Part shown: positions 1-6,894 of the stretch, piece by piece | Numbering within the stretch: the first letter of the stretch is position 1 | Layout of the letters: every line of letters begins with the position of its first letter | Assembly: GCA_002348425.1 (NCBI GenBank) | Contig: DEBE01000041.1 | Span: 1 to 13,168, forward strand | Origin: Alphaproteobacteria bacterium UBA2964 | GTDB taxonomy: Bacteria > Pseudomonadota > Alphaproteobacteria > MPNO01 > UBA2964 | Direction of reading: 5' to 3' | Length of the DNA: 13,168 bases | Notes under the pieces: model-generated | What the model saw: only the letters and a program-made list of their open reading frames with translations | Databases searched by the model: none | Told to the model about the DNA's origin: nothing | Translations under genes and position numbers: made by a program

Positions 1-104
1 ACGAAGAAAGAGATTTTTAAGGGCCATTAGGCCAACTCCCCTAGAGCATTGACCGGACCGTTACCCATCTCAAATCTTTATTAGGTTAGCAAAAGGGGTG
101 ATTT

Positions 105-275
105 GTGAGCCAAACAAAAACATTTTTGTTAAATCGTTGGTATGTCGTGGCATTGACATCTGAAGTTAGCAACACCCCCTTAGCTCAGTCTCTCCTGACT
201 GGGCAAAAAACAAAACGCCAGTCGGCCAGATTGGCTCCCACCTATTTTATAACGACATCCAATAGAACAAAATAA
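105..275 (+). pseudogene. Truncated Rieske-type oxygenase, N-terminal stump
   Basis: A GTG-started frame of 56 codons, with a purine-rich AGGGGTGA at 94-101 as ribosome binding site. Residues about 7-33 (FLLNRWYVVALTSEV, then a PLAQSLL segment) match from memory the N-terminus of Rieske 2Fe-2S ring-hydroxylating or demethylating oxygenases such as vanillate O-demethylase VanA. In those proteins a segment like WYVAA..EV....PLAR.LLGEP precedes the iron-sulfur domain. The resemblance stops at about base 203, directly before an A-tract. The rest of the frame (204-275) does not resemble the family, and the CxH...CxxH cluster ligands and catalytic domain are absent. Neither other plus-strand frame picks up the expected continuation, so a deletion or insertion junction is more likely than a simple frameshift. 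It cannot encode a working oxygenase. Confidence 0.6.
205..235 (-). terminator. Probable intrinsic terminator, minus strand
   Basis: Read on the minus strand, bases 235-217 form a 7-base-pair stem (GCCAATC / GACTGGC, one G-T wobble) with a five-base loop TGGCC. It is followed at once by GTTTTGTTTTTT (216-205). This is the form of a rho-independent terminator and would stop transcription coming from tRNA-Pro, whose 3' end is about 165 bases upstream. A second hairpin (183-190 with 197-204, eight pairs, loop TCTCCT) lies on the other side of the T-tract. In plus-strand reading that hairpin is followed by an A-run, so it is not a plus-strand terminator. Confidence 0.5.
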
Positions 276-310
276 GTACCTTAAAAAATTAGGGGGACTC
301 TTGAGTGCAA

Positions 311-340
311 TTCTGTGCCATTTGTTCACTTTCTGTGCCA
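311..340. repeat. Tandem direct repeat TTCTGTGCCA, 20-base period
   Basis: TTCTGTGCCA occurs exactly at 311-320 and again at 331-340, so the copies sit two helical turns apart on the same face of the DNA. The match extends loosely on both sides (AATTCTGTGCCATTT and CTTTCTGTGCCAATT). The repeat is 60 bases 3' of tRNA-Pro. The spacing is what a protein binding cooperatively would need, but the element could equally be a relic of an integrated element. No function is known. Confidence 0.6.
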
Positions 341-401
341 ATTTATGTTTTTACAGGTTTCCTATAAAAGATAAAAAATGGCTGTTTTCTAAGGGTTTTA
401 A

Positions 402-478
402 TGGTCGGAGTGAGAGGATTTGAACCTCCGGCCCCTGCCTCCCGAAGACAGTGCTCTACCAGGCTGAGCTACACTCCG
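402..478 (-). tRNA. tRNA-Pro (anticodon CGG)
   Basis: The minus-strand sequence folds into a complete cloverleaf of 77 bases. It has acceptor CGGAGTG/CACTCCG, D stem GCTC/GAGC, anticodon stem CTGTC/GGCAG with loop TTCGGGA, T stem GGAGG/CCTCT with loop TTCAAAT, discriminator A and an encoded CCA end. The anticodon CGG (bases 442-444 of the plus strand) reads proline codon CCG. The C1-G72 pair and A73 are the known identity elements of bacterial tRNA-Pro. The gene lies 70 bases downstream of the polyprenyl synthase gene on the same strand, so read-through from that gene is possible besides its own promoter. Confidence 0.96.
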
Positions 479-485
479 GCCGAAT

Positions 486-516
486 TACATATATATAAAT
501 TGAATCTGGACAACAA
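486..516 (-). promoter_or_regulatory. Candidate promoter of tRNA-Pro
   Basis: In the 70 bases between the polyprenyl synthase stop codon and the tRNA, the minus strand offers TTGTCC (513-508), a 16-base spacer and TATGTA (491-486). An overlapping alternative is TTGTTG with TATATG. Transcription would begin within a few bases of the mature tRNA 5' end. The alternating TATATATA tract makes several -10 registers possible, so the exact choice is uncertain. Confidence 0.35.
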
Positions 517-548
517 CCGAACACTAAACCACTAAATTTTAATTTTTA

Positions 549-1571
549 TTAAAATCTGCGTTCAACAGAAAATCGAGCTGCTTCTGATAATGCTTTTTTA
601 TATGAATTTTCCGAAAAAATATCCAATGCATCTAACGCAATGCGACTATATTCTTTTGCTTTTTCTATTGTTGCTAACAAAGCACCGGATTTTTCAAGAT
701 ATTGAACCGCACGCTTGAAATCACCTTTTTTCTGTTCCATATCTTCCAAAGTACGCCGCCAGAATACGCGTTCTTCTTCATCTCCAGATTGAAAAGATTG
801 TATGATGGGTAGAGTGATCTTTCCGTCGCGAAAATCGTCTCCAACGGCTTTTCCTAGAGTAGTTTGCTGTGCTGAGTAATCTAGAACGTCATCAATAAGT
901 TGAAATGCCATCCCTAAATTGTGTCCATATGATCGAAGCGCGCTCCTTTCACCCACGGGACGACTAGAGACAACTGCTCCTATCTCTGAAGCTGCGGCAA
1001 AAAGTTTTGCTGTTTTTGCCTGAACAACCTCCAAGTAGTCCTGTTCTGTAGTGTCTGTATCATTTGCAGTTATCAATTGGTGGACTTCCCCTTCTGCAAT
1101 TACCGATGATGCAGCAGAAAGAATTTTAAGGATCTCTAGTGATCCGTCCGCGACCATTAACTCAAATGCTCTAGAAAACAAAAAATCACCGACTAGAACG
1201 GATGCCTTATTTCCCCACACAGCGTTAGCAGTGGCAGCTCCCCTGCGAAGGTCACTCTCGTCTACGACATCATCATGTAGAAGGGTTGCTGTATGTATGA
1301 ACTCGACACAGGCTGCTAATCCAATGTGACGGGTTTCTTGATATCCACAAAGGCGTGAGGAGCAAAGTGTAAGCATAGGTCTCAAGCGTTTTCCACCTGC
1401 GGCAATTATGTGTCCCGCTAATTGCGGAATAAGTAATACTGGACTCTGCATTTGTTCTAGGATGACTGTATTAACGTTATCAATATCATCAGATGTTATT
1501 GAAACTAGAAGATCTAGCGAGGCAGGCTTTTGAGCCTCTCGCTTTTCATTGAGATTGACGACTACTGACAT
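549..1571 (-). CDS. ispB: Long-chain polyprenyl diphosphate synthase
   Basis: A 340-residue trans-isoprenyl diphosphate synthase that adds isopentenyl units to farnesyl or geranylgeranyl diphosphate. It makes the side chain later attached to 4-hydroxybenzoate for ubiquinone. Visible motifs are GGKRLRP (59-65, diphosphate binding), the first aspartate-rich motif DDVVD (100-104) followed by RRG, KTAKLFA (186-192) and the second aspartate-rich motif DDVLD (227-231). The residue five places before the first aspartate motif is a small alanine (FIHTATLLHDD), the pattern of enzymes making long chains, as in E. coli IspB. In alphaproteobacteria the product is usually C50 (ubiquinone-10), so decaprenyl synthase is likely, but chain length cannot be read with certainty. 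It is divergent from the DUF2007 gene. No good Shine-Dalgarno precedes the ATG; the upstream 20 bases are A/T-rich. Confidence 0.93.
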   Translation of the reverse strand: MSVVVNLNEKREAQKPASLDLLVSITSDDIDNVNTVILEQMQSPVLLIPQLAGHIIAAGGKRLRPMLTLCSSRLCGYQETRHIGLAACVEFIHTATLLHDDVVDESDLRRGAATANAVWGNKASVLVGDFLFSRAFELMVADGSLEILKILSAASSVIAEGEVHQLITANDTDTTEQDYLEVVQAKTAKLFAAASEIGAVVSSRPVGERSALRSYGHNLGMAFQLIDDVLDYSAQQTTLGKAVGDDFRDGKITLPIIQSFQSGDEEERVFWRRTLEDMEQKKGDFKRAVQYLEKSGALLATIEKAKEYSRIALDALDIFSENSYKKALSEAARFSVERRF

Positions 1572-1615
1572 CGTTTATATTTAAAAAAACCTAAATGTTG
1601 GAATATAGAATGTTG

Positions 1616-1643
1616 AGCATAAATAAACGTGCTATTGGGTCAA
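1616..1643 (-). promoter_or_regulatory. Candidate promoter of polyprenyl synthase gene
   Basis: In the 124-base divergent gap the minus strand carries TTGACC (1643-1638), a 16-base spacer and TATGCT (1621-1616). This is about 45 bases ahead of the ATG at 1571. The -35 matches the sigma70 consensus at five of six positions and the -10 at four of six. I saw no equally good candidate on the plus strand for the DUF2007 gene; a weak TTGGAA (1598) plus TAAATA (1620) is possible. Confidence 0.4.
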
Positions 1644-1695
1644 GAAGCCTTAAGGTCTGCTGTCAATTAGTCGCACCTCTGATTAGGGATATTTC

Positions 1696-1914
1696 ATGAA
1701 GGAGTTACTTCGTTCAAATGATGTAATCTTAATAAACTGGTTACAGGTCCTGTTAAAAAACGATGGCATCGATACAGTTGTTTTTGACGAGTATACTAGT
1801 GTTATGGAAGGTAGTTTAGGTGCTATTCAGAGGCATATTATGGTGTCTAGTAACCAATATTTAAATGCTTGGAAATTAATTAAAGAAGCCGGGAAAGCGG
1901 ATCAACTTGACTGA
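1696..1914 (+). CDS. DUF2007 family small protein
   Basis: A 72-residue protein of the DUF2007 family, annotated in databases as a putative prokaryotic signal-transducing protein without demonstrated function. It has the family layout: MKELLRSNDVILINWLQVLLKNDGI (strand then helix), a middle strand with V-F-D-E, and a C-terminal VSSNQYLNAWKLIKE helix. No signal peptide or membrane segment is present. A weak ribosome binding site (AGGGATA) precedes the ATG. The stop codon (1912-1914) is one base before the ATG of the methyltransferase gene, so the two are almost certainly co-translated. As I recall, DUF2007 next to a TrmN6-like gene is common in alphaproteobacteria and suggests a linked role. 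Confidence 0.82.
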   Translation: MKELLRSNDVILINWLQVLLKNDGIDTVVFDEYTSVMEGSLGAIQRHIMVSSNQYLNAWKLIKEAGKADQLD

Positions 1915-1915
1915 T

Positions 1916-2656
1916 ATGAATAGCTGTCGTTTTACGGAAGATACCGTTTTGGGTGGTAAAATAAGAATACGCCAGCCAAAAAATGGATTCAGGACTACAA
2001 TTGATGCTGTATTATTGGCGGCGGCTGTCTCAGTAAAAACTGGTGATCGAGTGCTGGAGTTGGGTATTGGGGCGGGCGGGGCCTCGTTGTGTCTGCGTCA
2101 TAGAGTGAAAGGGATAAATATTATTGGTATCGATATAGATGCTGAAGCGGTCTCTTTAGCGATAGAAAATATTAAAATCAACGGATTGGATAAATGGATT
2201 TCTGCGTTGGTGGGTGATGTGGCAAAACCTTTACCAAAGAATTTTATAACAGCATTTGACCATGTAATGTTAAATCCTCCTTTCCTTCCAGAAGGCACTA
2301 AACATGTTTCACATAATCTAGGACGGGCAATTGCTACAAGAGAAAGTAGTGCAGGATTAAAACGTTGGCTTAAATATGCCCATGATAGTTTGTCGCACAA
2401 AGGGCGATTGACATTAATTCATAGGTCTGATCGTCTTCATGAATTAATAGAGTGTTTGCCCGCAAATTTGGGAGCTATCAGTATATTCCCGCTATGGCCA
2501 CGGGACGGTAAAGAAGCAAAACGTGTGCTTGTTCAGGCTCGAAAAGGCGTGAAAAGCCCTTCCCGTATCCTACCGGGTTTAACTATACATAACAAAGATG
2601 GTAGCTATACCAAGGAAACTAAAAATGTGCTCGAGGGTTCAGCGATAATTTTCTGA
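1916..2656 (+). CDS. trmN6: tRNA1(Val) adenine-37 N6-methyltransferase-like protein
   Basis: A class I, S-adenosylmethionine-dependent methyltransferase of the TrmN6/YfiC group, which in E. coli methylates N6 of adenosine 37 in tRNA-Val1. From the ATG at 1916, residues about 18-37 show the typical lead-in (IRQPKNGFRTTIDAVLLAA). Motif I VLELGIGAGG (46-55) binds the cofactor, GIDID (about 71-75) is motif II, and NPPF (120-123) is the catalytic motif IV of adenine or glutamine N-methyltransferases. The length of 246 residues fits the family. The start could be the in-frame TTG at 1907, which would overlap the DUF2007 gene by eight bases. I prefer the ATG, which directly follows that gene's stop. 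The exact RNA target in this organism is inferred from family membership. Confidence 0.8.
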   Translation: MNSCRFTEDTVLGGKIRIRQPKNGFRTTIDAVLLAAAVSVKTGDRVLELGIGAGGASLCLRHRVKGINIIGIDIDAEAVSLAIENIKINGLDKWISALVGDVAKPLPKNFITAFDHVMLNPPFLPEGTKHVSHNLGRAIATRESSAGLKRWLKYAHDSLSHKGRLTLIHRSDRLHELIECLPANLGAISIFPLWPRDGKEAKRVLVQARKGVKSPSRILPGLTIHNKDGSYTKETKNVLEGSAIIF

Positions 2657-2705
2657 GGTTCTTGGCATAAATCAGCTTAGAGCTTATGTTTTGGAATTGG
2701 GTATT

Positions 2706-3572
2706 ATGAAATTTAAAGATTTTCTTTGTAAGTGTTTCTCCAAGATTCCGCTGCGTTTTTTTCGGGATCCAAGTCCGGTTGTATCCATATTAAGGTTATC
2801 TGGTGTTATTGGCCAGGTTGGTCCTACCCGTTCTGGTTTAACATTAGAGAATTTAGAAAAATCAATCGAACGAGCTTTTTCTAATTCGCGGACAAAAACC
2901 GTTGCGTTGATAATTAATTCACCCGGGGGATCACCGGTGCAGTCAGCACAAATTTCACGACGGATTCGTGAATTATCTATTGAAAAAGAAATACCTGTAA
3001 TCGCCTTTACCGAAGATGTAGCTGCCTCAGGTGGCTATTGGCTTGCTTGCTCTGCGGATGAAATTTTTGTCGATTCTAATTCAATAATTGGTTCTATTGG
3101 AGTAATTTCTAGCGGTTTTGGGTTTGTAAAAGCCATTGAAAACCTTGGTGTTCAGAGACGTGTGTACTCAGTCGGAAAACGAAAAGGTATGCTTGATCCT
3201 TTTTTGCCTGAGATACCAGAAGACATAGAAAAACTTAAATTAATACAATCTGATATACAAAATAGTTTCAAAGAAATGGTATTGGATAGGCGGGGCGCTA
3301 AATTAAAAACCTCGGATATCGATCAACTTTTCGAGGGCGACATCTGGACCGGTAAACAAGCTGTTGAATTGGGACTAGTAGACGGGGTAGCTGATTTAAG
3401 AAAAAAAATGAAAGATATTCACGGGGAACGCGTCAAGTTTCGTAACTTCTCGGTTAAGAGCAATACTATAAAGAAACTTTTCACTAGCCGTGAAGATAGA
3501 TCCCGACATCAGATTTTATCAATTATTTCAGCAATACAAGAATGGAAGACCTGGAATCGATTCGGAATGTGA
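2706..3572 (+). CDS. S49 family serine peptidase (SohB/SppA-like, single domain)
   Basis: A 288-residue single-domain relative of signal peptide peptidase A. Members use a Ser-Lys dyad to degrade leftover signal peptides or membrane-protein fragments. The nucleophile serine lies in ASGGYW (S108 from the ATG used here) and the general-base lysine in VGKRKGM (K160). The 52-residue spacing equals that of the archaeal SppA dyad. NSPGGS (about 71-76) forms the oxyanion region, and SIGVIS (about 130-135) is also conserved. The C-terminal third (GDIWTGKQAVELGLVD) is typical of S49. No clear signal peptide or transmembrane helix is present, unlike E. coli SppA, so it may be cytoplasmic or peripheral. 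An in-frame TTG at 2691 would add five residues. The stop codon overlaps the ribosome binding site of the next gene. Confidence 0.85.
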   Translation: MKFKDFLCKCFSKIPLRFFRDPSPVVSILRLSGVIGQVGPTRSGLTLENLEKSIERAFSNSRTKTVALIINSPGGSPVQSAQISRRIRELSIEKEIPVIAFTEDVAASGGYWLACSADEIFVDSNSIIGSIGVISSGFGFVKAIENLGVQRRVYSVGKRKGMLDPFLPEIPEDIEKLKLIQSDIQNSFKEMVLDRRGAKLKTSDIDQLFEGDIWTGKQAVELGLVDGVADLRKKMKDIHGERVKFRNFSVKSNTIKKLFTSREDRSRHQILSIISAIQEWKTWNRFGM

Positions 3573-3581
3573 GGGTCAATT

Positions 3582-3815
3582 TTGTTAGGATTCAGTTTCA
3601 GCAAATTAATTGTTCTATTGATTATTATAGTTGTTGTTTGGCACGGATTTAAGGTGATCCGTAAGTGGAGGCAGAATTTTACAAAACAATCATTAGAACA
3701 AAAAAATAATTCCGTTAGCGCAACCCCAGAAAATATGGAAAAATGTAGTGTTTGCGCTACCTTTGTTCCAATTTCAGTTGCTAAAAGTTGCGGTCGAAAT
3801 AGTTGTCCCTACTAA
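3582..3815 (+). CDS. Small membrane-anchored zinc-ribbon-like protein
   Basis: A 77-residue protein of unknown function. Residues about 8-21 (KLIVLLIIIVVVWH) form one transmembrane helix near the N-terminus, followed by basic residues (KVIRKWR), which predicts the tail on the cytoplasmic side. After a polar linker comes a four-cysteine end: CSVC (about 55-58), then C70 and C75 in KSCGRNSCPY. This resembles a small zinc ribbon with CxxC...CxxxxC spacing. The start is the TTG at 3582, supported by GAGGGT at 3571-3576, seven bases upstream and overlapping the S49 stop codon. I recall similar proteins upstream of glyQ in other alphaproteobacteria, but none with a known role. Position suggests co-expression with the S49 peptidase. 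Confidence 0.7.
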   Translation: MLGFSFSKLIVLLIIIVVVWHGFKVIRKWRQNFTKQSLEQKNNSVSATPENMEKCSVCATFVPISVAKSCGRNSCPY

Positions 3816-3866
3816 GTTCCGTTTAATCTTTCATATTAATGCGTGCACTTTTAAGTCGAGGTTTCC

Positions 3867-3896
3867 TTGACCATTTCCCCCCTGCGCGCGTATGTT
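3867..3896 (+). promoter_or_regulatory. Probable sigma70 promoter of glyQS
   Basis: TTGACC (3867-3872), an 18-base spacer and TATGTT (3891-3896) lie about 35 bases ahead of the glyQ ATG, within a 115-base gap after the small membrane protein gene. Matches to consensus are five of six and four of six. The spacer contains a C-run and alternating CG bases. No terminator-like stem with a T-tract is visible in the gap, so part of glyQS transcription may also come from upstream. Confidence 0.5.
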
Positions 3897-3930
3897 TCCA
3901 AAGATTTTTCAACATAGATAGAGACCTGAA

Positions 3931-4821
3931 ATGGGGCAAACGGGCAACCCCGAAGACGCATTCCAAAACCTAATTCTGAGACTTCACGGATTCTGGAGCA
4001 AACAGGGTTGTGCAATTTTGCAACCTTATGATTTGGAGGTCGGTGCTGGGACCTTTCATCCCGCTACAACCCTGAGGGCGCTGGGTTCAGATGCCTGGCG
4101 AGCGGCTTATGTGCAGCCGTCAAGGAGGCCAACAGATGGTCGCTATGGGGAAAATCCAAACAGATTACAGCATTATTACCAGTATCAGGTAATACTCAAG
4201 CCTTCTCCGGAAGATAGTCAGGATCTCTATCTACAAAGTCTAGAGGAATTAGGAATAAATCCCTTGGCTCACGATATAAGGTTTGTTGAGGACGACTGGG
4301 AAAGCCCGACTTTGGGAGCTGCAGGCCTTGGCTGGGAGGTATGGTGTGATGGAATGGAAGTTACGCAATTCACCTATTTTCAGCAGGTAGGCGGGTTGGA
4401 GTGCAATCCCGTGTCCGTTGAGTTGACATATGGCCTGGAGCGGTTAGCGATGTATATTCAAGGCGTCGAGAATGTCTATGATCTGGATTTTAATGGGCAT
4501 GGTTTGAGCTACGGGGACGTATTTCATCAGGCCGAAAGGGAATATTCCGCATATAATTTTGAATACGCAAATATTGAAATATTAAGGAAACACTTTGAAG
4601 ATGCAGAGAATGAATGTAGCCAGCTTCTTCAAAAATCACTTCCACTGCCAGCTTATGACCAATGTATAAAATCTAGTCATCTCTTTAATTTATTGGATGC
4701 ACGTGGTGCCATCAGTGTTACAGATCGAGCAAATTATATTACTCGGGTGCGCGCCATGGCCAAGGGTTGCTGTGAAGCTTGGGTTGGCTCCAGGAGTTCT
4801 AAAAATGAAGGGTCAGGGTAA
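3931..4821 (+). CDS. glyQ: Glycyl-tRNA synthetase alpha subunit
   Basis: The catalytic subunit of the bacterial alpha2-beta2 glycyl-tRNA synthetase, a class II enzyme that activates glycine with ATP and, together with GlyS, charges tRNA-Gly. Its 296 residues match the usual length. The N-terminal [20 protein letters not shown] segment (11-30) is nearly invariant in the family. Motif 2 spans about 57-91 ([19 protein letters not shown] and following). The active-site segments [17 protein letters not shown] (141-152) and motif 3 [12 protein letters not shown] (165-176) are intact. The ribosome binding site (GAGACC) is weak. glyS begins two bases after the stop codon, so the subunits are translationally coupled, as expected for equal amounts. 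The short C-terminus after the [13 protein letters not shown] segment is polar and Ser/Gly-rich. Confidence 0.97.
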   Translation: MGQTGNPEDAFQNLILRLHGFWSKQGCAILQPYDLEVGAGTFHPATTLRALGSDAWRAAYVQPSRRPTDGRYGENPNRLQHYYQYQVILKPSPEDSQDLYLQSLEELGINPLAHDIRFVEDDWESPTLGAAGLGWEVWCDGMEVTQFTYFQQVGGLECNPVSVELTYGLERLAMYIQGVENVYDLDFNGHGLSYGDVFHQAEREYSAYNFEYANIEILRKHFEDAENECSQLLQKSLPLPAYDQCIKSSHLFNLLDARGAISVTDRANYITRVRAMAKGCCEAWVGSRSSKNEGSG

Positions 4822-4823
4822 AT

Positions 4824-6890
4824 ATGGATCTAATTTTAGAGCTTCTTTGCGAAGAAATTCCCGCTCGCATGCAGTTGCGTGCTTTAGATGAACTTAAGTT
4901 AATTATCCAAAACAGTTTAAAGAAAACTAACCTAAACTTTAGCGACGTTAGAGGTTACGTAACTTCTCGGCGGCTCGCAATCATAGTTGAGGGACTACCG
5001 AAAGCGCAAGATAACGTAAAAGAAGAACGCAGGGGTCCCAAGACGGATGCGCCCGAAAAGGCAATACAAGGTTTTCTTAAGTCTAACAATGTCACCCTAG
5101 AACATTGTGAAAAGCGGAAGACTGAAAAAGGTGAATTTTGGTTTTTCGTTCTTGAACAAAAAGGTCTTATGACAGACGAAGTCCTTAAACATTTACTTCC
5201 AGAAGCCATTAATAGTCTTCAGTGGCCTAAATCGATGCGTTGGGGAGGCGGTACTTTCCGTTGGGTAAGGCCATTACGGCGCATAATGTGTGTTCTCAAT
5301 GGAAAAATTTTGCCTATCGAAGTTGGAGACGGTATTCCGTGTGGAAATATAACTAGCGGTCATCGTTTTATGGGCTCTAGTTCAATTGAAGTTAGTTCGG
5401 TCTTAGATTACGAGCAAAAACTTAAGAAAAATAAAGTAGTCATTGATGTTTCTCTTAGAAAGAAACTCATTGATAGTCAATCTAGGCAATTGGCTGATAC
5501 CGCCGGTTTTGTGCTTAACAGTGACCCTAAGCTCTTAGAAGAAGTTAGTGGTTTAATCGAATGGCCAGTGCCCCTTCTTGGAAAAATTGATGAAGAATTC
5601 ATGATGCTTCCGGATGAAGTGTTAATAACGTCGATGCGTACACATCAAAAATATTTTTCTGTTTTGAAAAAAGACGGTTCGCTGGCACCGCGTTTCGTCA
5701 TGGTTTCAAACATTGAGACAAAAGACCATGGCATTGAAATCATAAAGGGTAACGAGCGTGTTTTGAAGGCACGGCTCGCGGATGCCAAGTTTTTTTGGGA
5801 GCAGGATAAAAAACACACACTGGAAAGTCGTTTCAATTCTCTGAGCCAAATGATGTTTCACAAAAATCTCGGCAATCTTGGTCAAAAAGTTGAACGAGTT
5901 GAGAGGTTAAGTATAGAAATAGCTAGAACTATTGGTGCTGATCCGAAAATGTCTGGTCGGGCGGCACACTTATGTAAGGCAGACCTGATGACGGGCATGG
6001 TGGCTGAATTTCCGAGCCTTCAGGGTACGATGGGTTACTATTATGCATTAGCTGATGGAGAGAATATTAAGGTCGCTCAAGCTATTAAGGAACATTATGC
6101 TCCCGCGGGTCCAGAGGACGAATGTCCGACGGCACCAATTAGTGTTGTAATTTCAATTGCTGATAAAATGGATACTCTGGTAGGTTTTTTTGGCATGGAT
6201 GAAAGACCAACTGGATCACGCGATCCATTTGGCTTGCGGCGGGCATCTCTCGGAATTATTCGGCTGATTTTACAAAATAATCTAAATGTTGGGCTTTCTC
6301 GGCTGGTGGAGATTACGCGAAATCAATACACAGAAGATGGAGCATTTAGTCTTGAGGGATTTGAAACAGTTCTTTTAAACTTCTTTGTTGATCGATTGAA
6401 AGTGTATCTTCGAGCGCAGGGTGTTCGACATGATCTTATAGAGGCCGTGTTTCAATCAGGTGATGATGATCTTTTGCGGCTCGTTCAAAAAGCCAATTCT
6501 TTGGCGATGTTTATAACCACGGACGATGGAGAAAACCTTCTTACAGCTTATAAACGAGCTCGCAACATAGTTGGAATAGAAGAACAAAAAGATGGAACCA
6601 ATTACGGATTAGGGGTTGTCGAACAAGATAAGTTCGTTCAACCGGAAGAAAAACTTCTTTGGACAGCTTTAGGAGAATTTGACAACATTGATCTAAATGA
6701 TCCAGACATGTCTCAGTTTGAAGAAATGTTGGCAAAGTTAGCCGATTTAAGAGTTCCAGTTGATAATTTTTTCGACAAAGTAACAGTAAATTGTGATGAC
6801 GCTGATTTGAGGAGAAATCGTCTACTAATGCTCTCTACAATAGGAAATTGTTTGGATCAGTTAGCCGACTTTTCATGCATTGAGAGATAA
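4824..6890 (+). CDS. glyS: Glycyl-tRNA synthetase beta subunit
   Basis: The 688-residue beta subunit of glycyl-tRNA synthetase, needed for tRNA recognition. It opens with LILELLCEEIPARM (3-16), the family signature. The region near residues 385-408 (KADLMTGMVAEFPSLQG) belongs to the HD-like domain, and about 445-470 holds ADKMDTLVGFFG and DPFGLRR, both hallmarks of GlyS. The C-terminal part from about 575 (AYKRARNIV) is the helical anticodon-binding domain. Length and motifs indicate an intact gene. It is in an operon with glyQ. Its stop codon lies four bases from the stop codon of the convergent minus-strand hydrolase gene, with no terminator between. In many alphaproteobacteria pyruvate phosphate dikinase follows glyS (from memory); here it does not, marking a break in the conserved order. 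Confidence 0.97.
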   Translation: MDLILELLCEEIPARMQLRALDELKLIIQNSLKKTNLNFSDVRGYVTSRRLAIIVEGLPKAQDNVKEERRGPKTDAPEKAIQGFLKSNNVTLEHCEKRKTEKGEFWFFVLEQKGLMTDEVLKHLLPEAINSLQWPKSMRWGGGTFRWVRPLRRIMCVLNGKILPIEVGDGIPCGNITSGHRFMGSSSIEVSSVLDYEQKLKKNKVVIDVSLRKKLIDSQSRQLADTAGFVLNSDPKLLEEVSGLIEWPVPLLGKIDEEFMMLPDEVLITSMRTHQKYFSVLKKDGSLAPRFVMVSNIETKDHGIEIIKGNERVLKARLADAKFFWEQDKKHTLESRFNSLSQMMFHKNLGNLGQKVERVERLSIEIARTIGADPKMSGRAAHLCKADLMTGMVAEFPSLQGTMGYYYALADGENIKVAQAIKEHYAPAGPEDECPTAPISVVISIADKMDTLVGFFGMDERPTGSRDPFGLRRASLGIIRLILQNNLNVGLSRLVEITRNQYTEDGAFSLEGFETVLLNFFVDRLKVYLRAQGVRHDLIEAVFQSGDDDLLRLVQKANSLAMFITTDDGENLLTAYKRARNIVGIEEQKDGTNYGLGVVEQDKFVQPEEKLLWTALGEFDNIDLNDPDMSQFEEMLAKLADLRVPVDNFFDKVTVNCDDADLRRNRLLMLSTIGNCLDQLADFSCIER

Positions 6891-6894
6891 AGTT

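Larger units (their letters stand above)
1..401. other. Gene-poor region 3' of tRNA-Pro
   Basis: No intact coding sequence is visible on either strand. The stretch contains the stump of a Rieske oxygenase gene, two adjacent hairpins around an A/T tract at 183-235, and a short direct repeat at 311-340, each listed separately. Bases 1-104 show three plus-strand frames that all close within about 50 bases, so a gene ending there cannot be identified. The mix of a gene remnant and repeats on the 3' side of a tRNA suggests past insertion or deletion. No integrase gene and no second copy of the tRNA 3' end were found here. Confidence 0.6.

Noticed and set aside
113..130. AACAAAAA / TTTTTGTT inverted repeat
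   Set aside because: A/T-rich with a two-base loop and inside the oxygenase stump; likely chance.
204..275. Continuation of the Rieske oxygenase in another frame after 203
   Set aside because: All three plus frames were read and none gives the expected VVLFR or CxH segments; a simple frameshift does not explain the loss.
1..401. Integrase remnant or att duplicate next to the tRNA
   Set aside because: No tRNA 3'-end copy was found in 1-401, and the minus-strand frames around the direct repeats are short and unrecognisable.
536..555. Perfect inverted repeat ATTTTAAT / ATTAAAAT with a TTTT loop at the end of the polyprenyl synthase gene
   Set aside because: The stem is entirely A/T and overlaps the stop codon; it is too weak to call a terminator.
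1635..1643. TTGGGTCAA shared with 12345-12353
   Set aside because: Both copies contain a minus-strand -35-like TTGACC; a nine-base match at two promoters is not enough to call a common operator.
3816..3930. Possible T-box or other riboswitch ahead of glyQS
   Set aside because: The gap is short, has no T-box sequence or specifier stem, and T-boxes belong mainly to Gram-positive bacteria; a plain promoter explains it.
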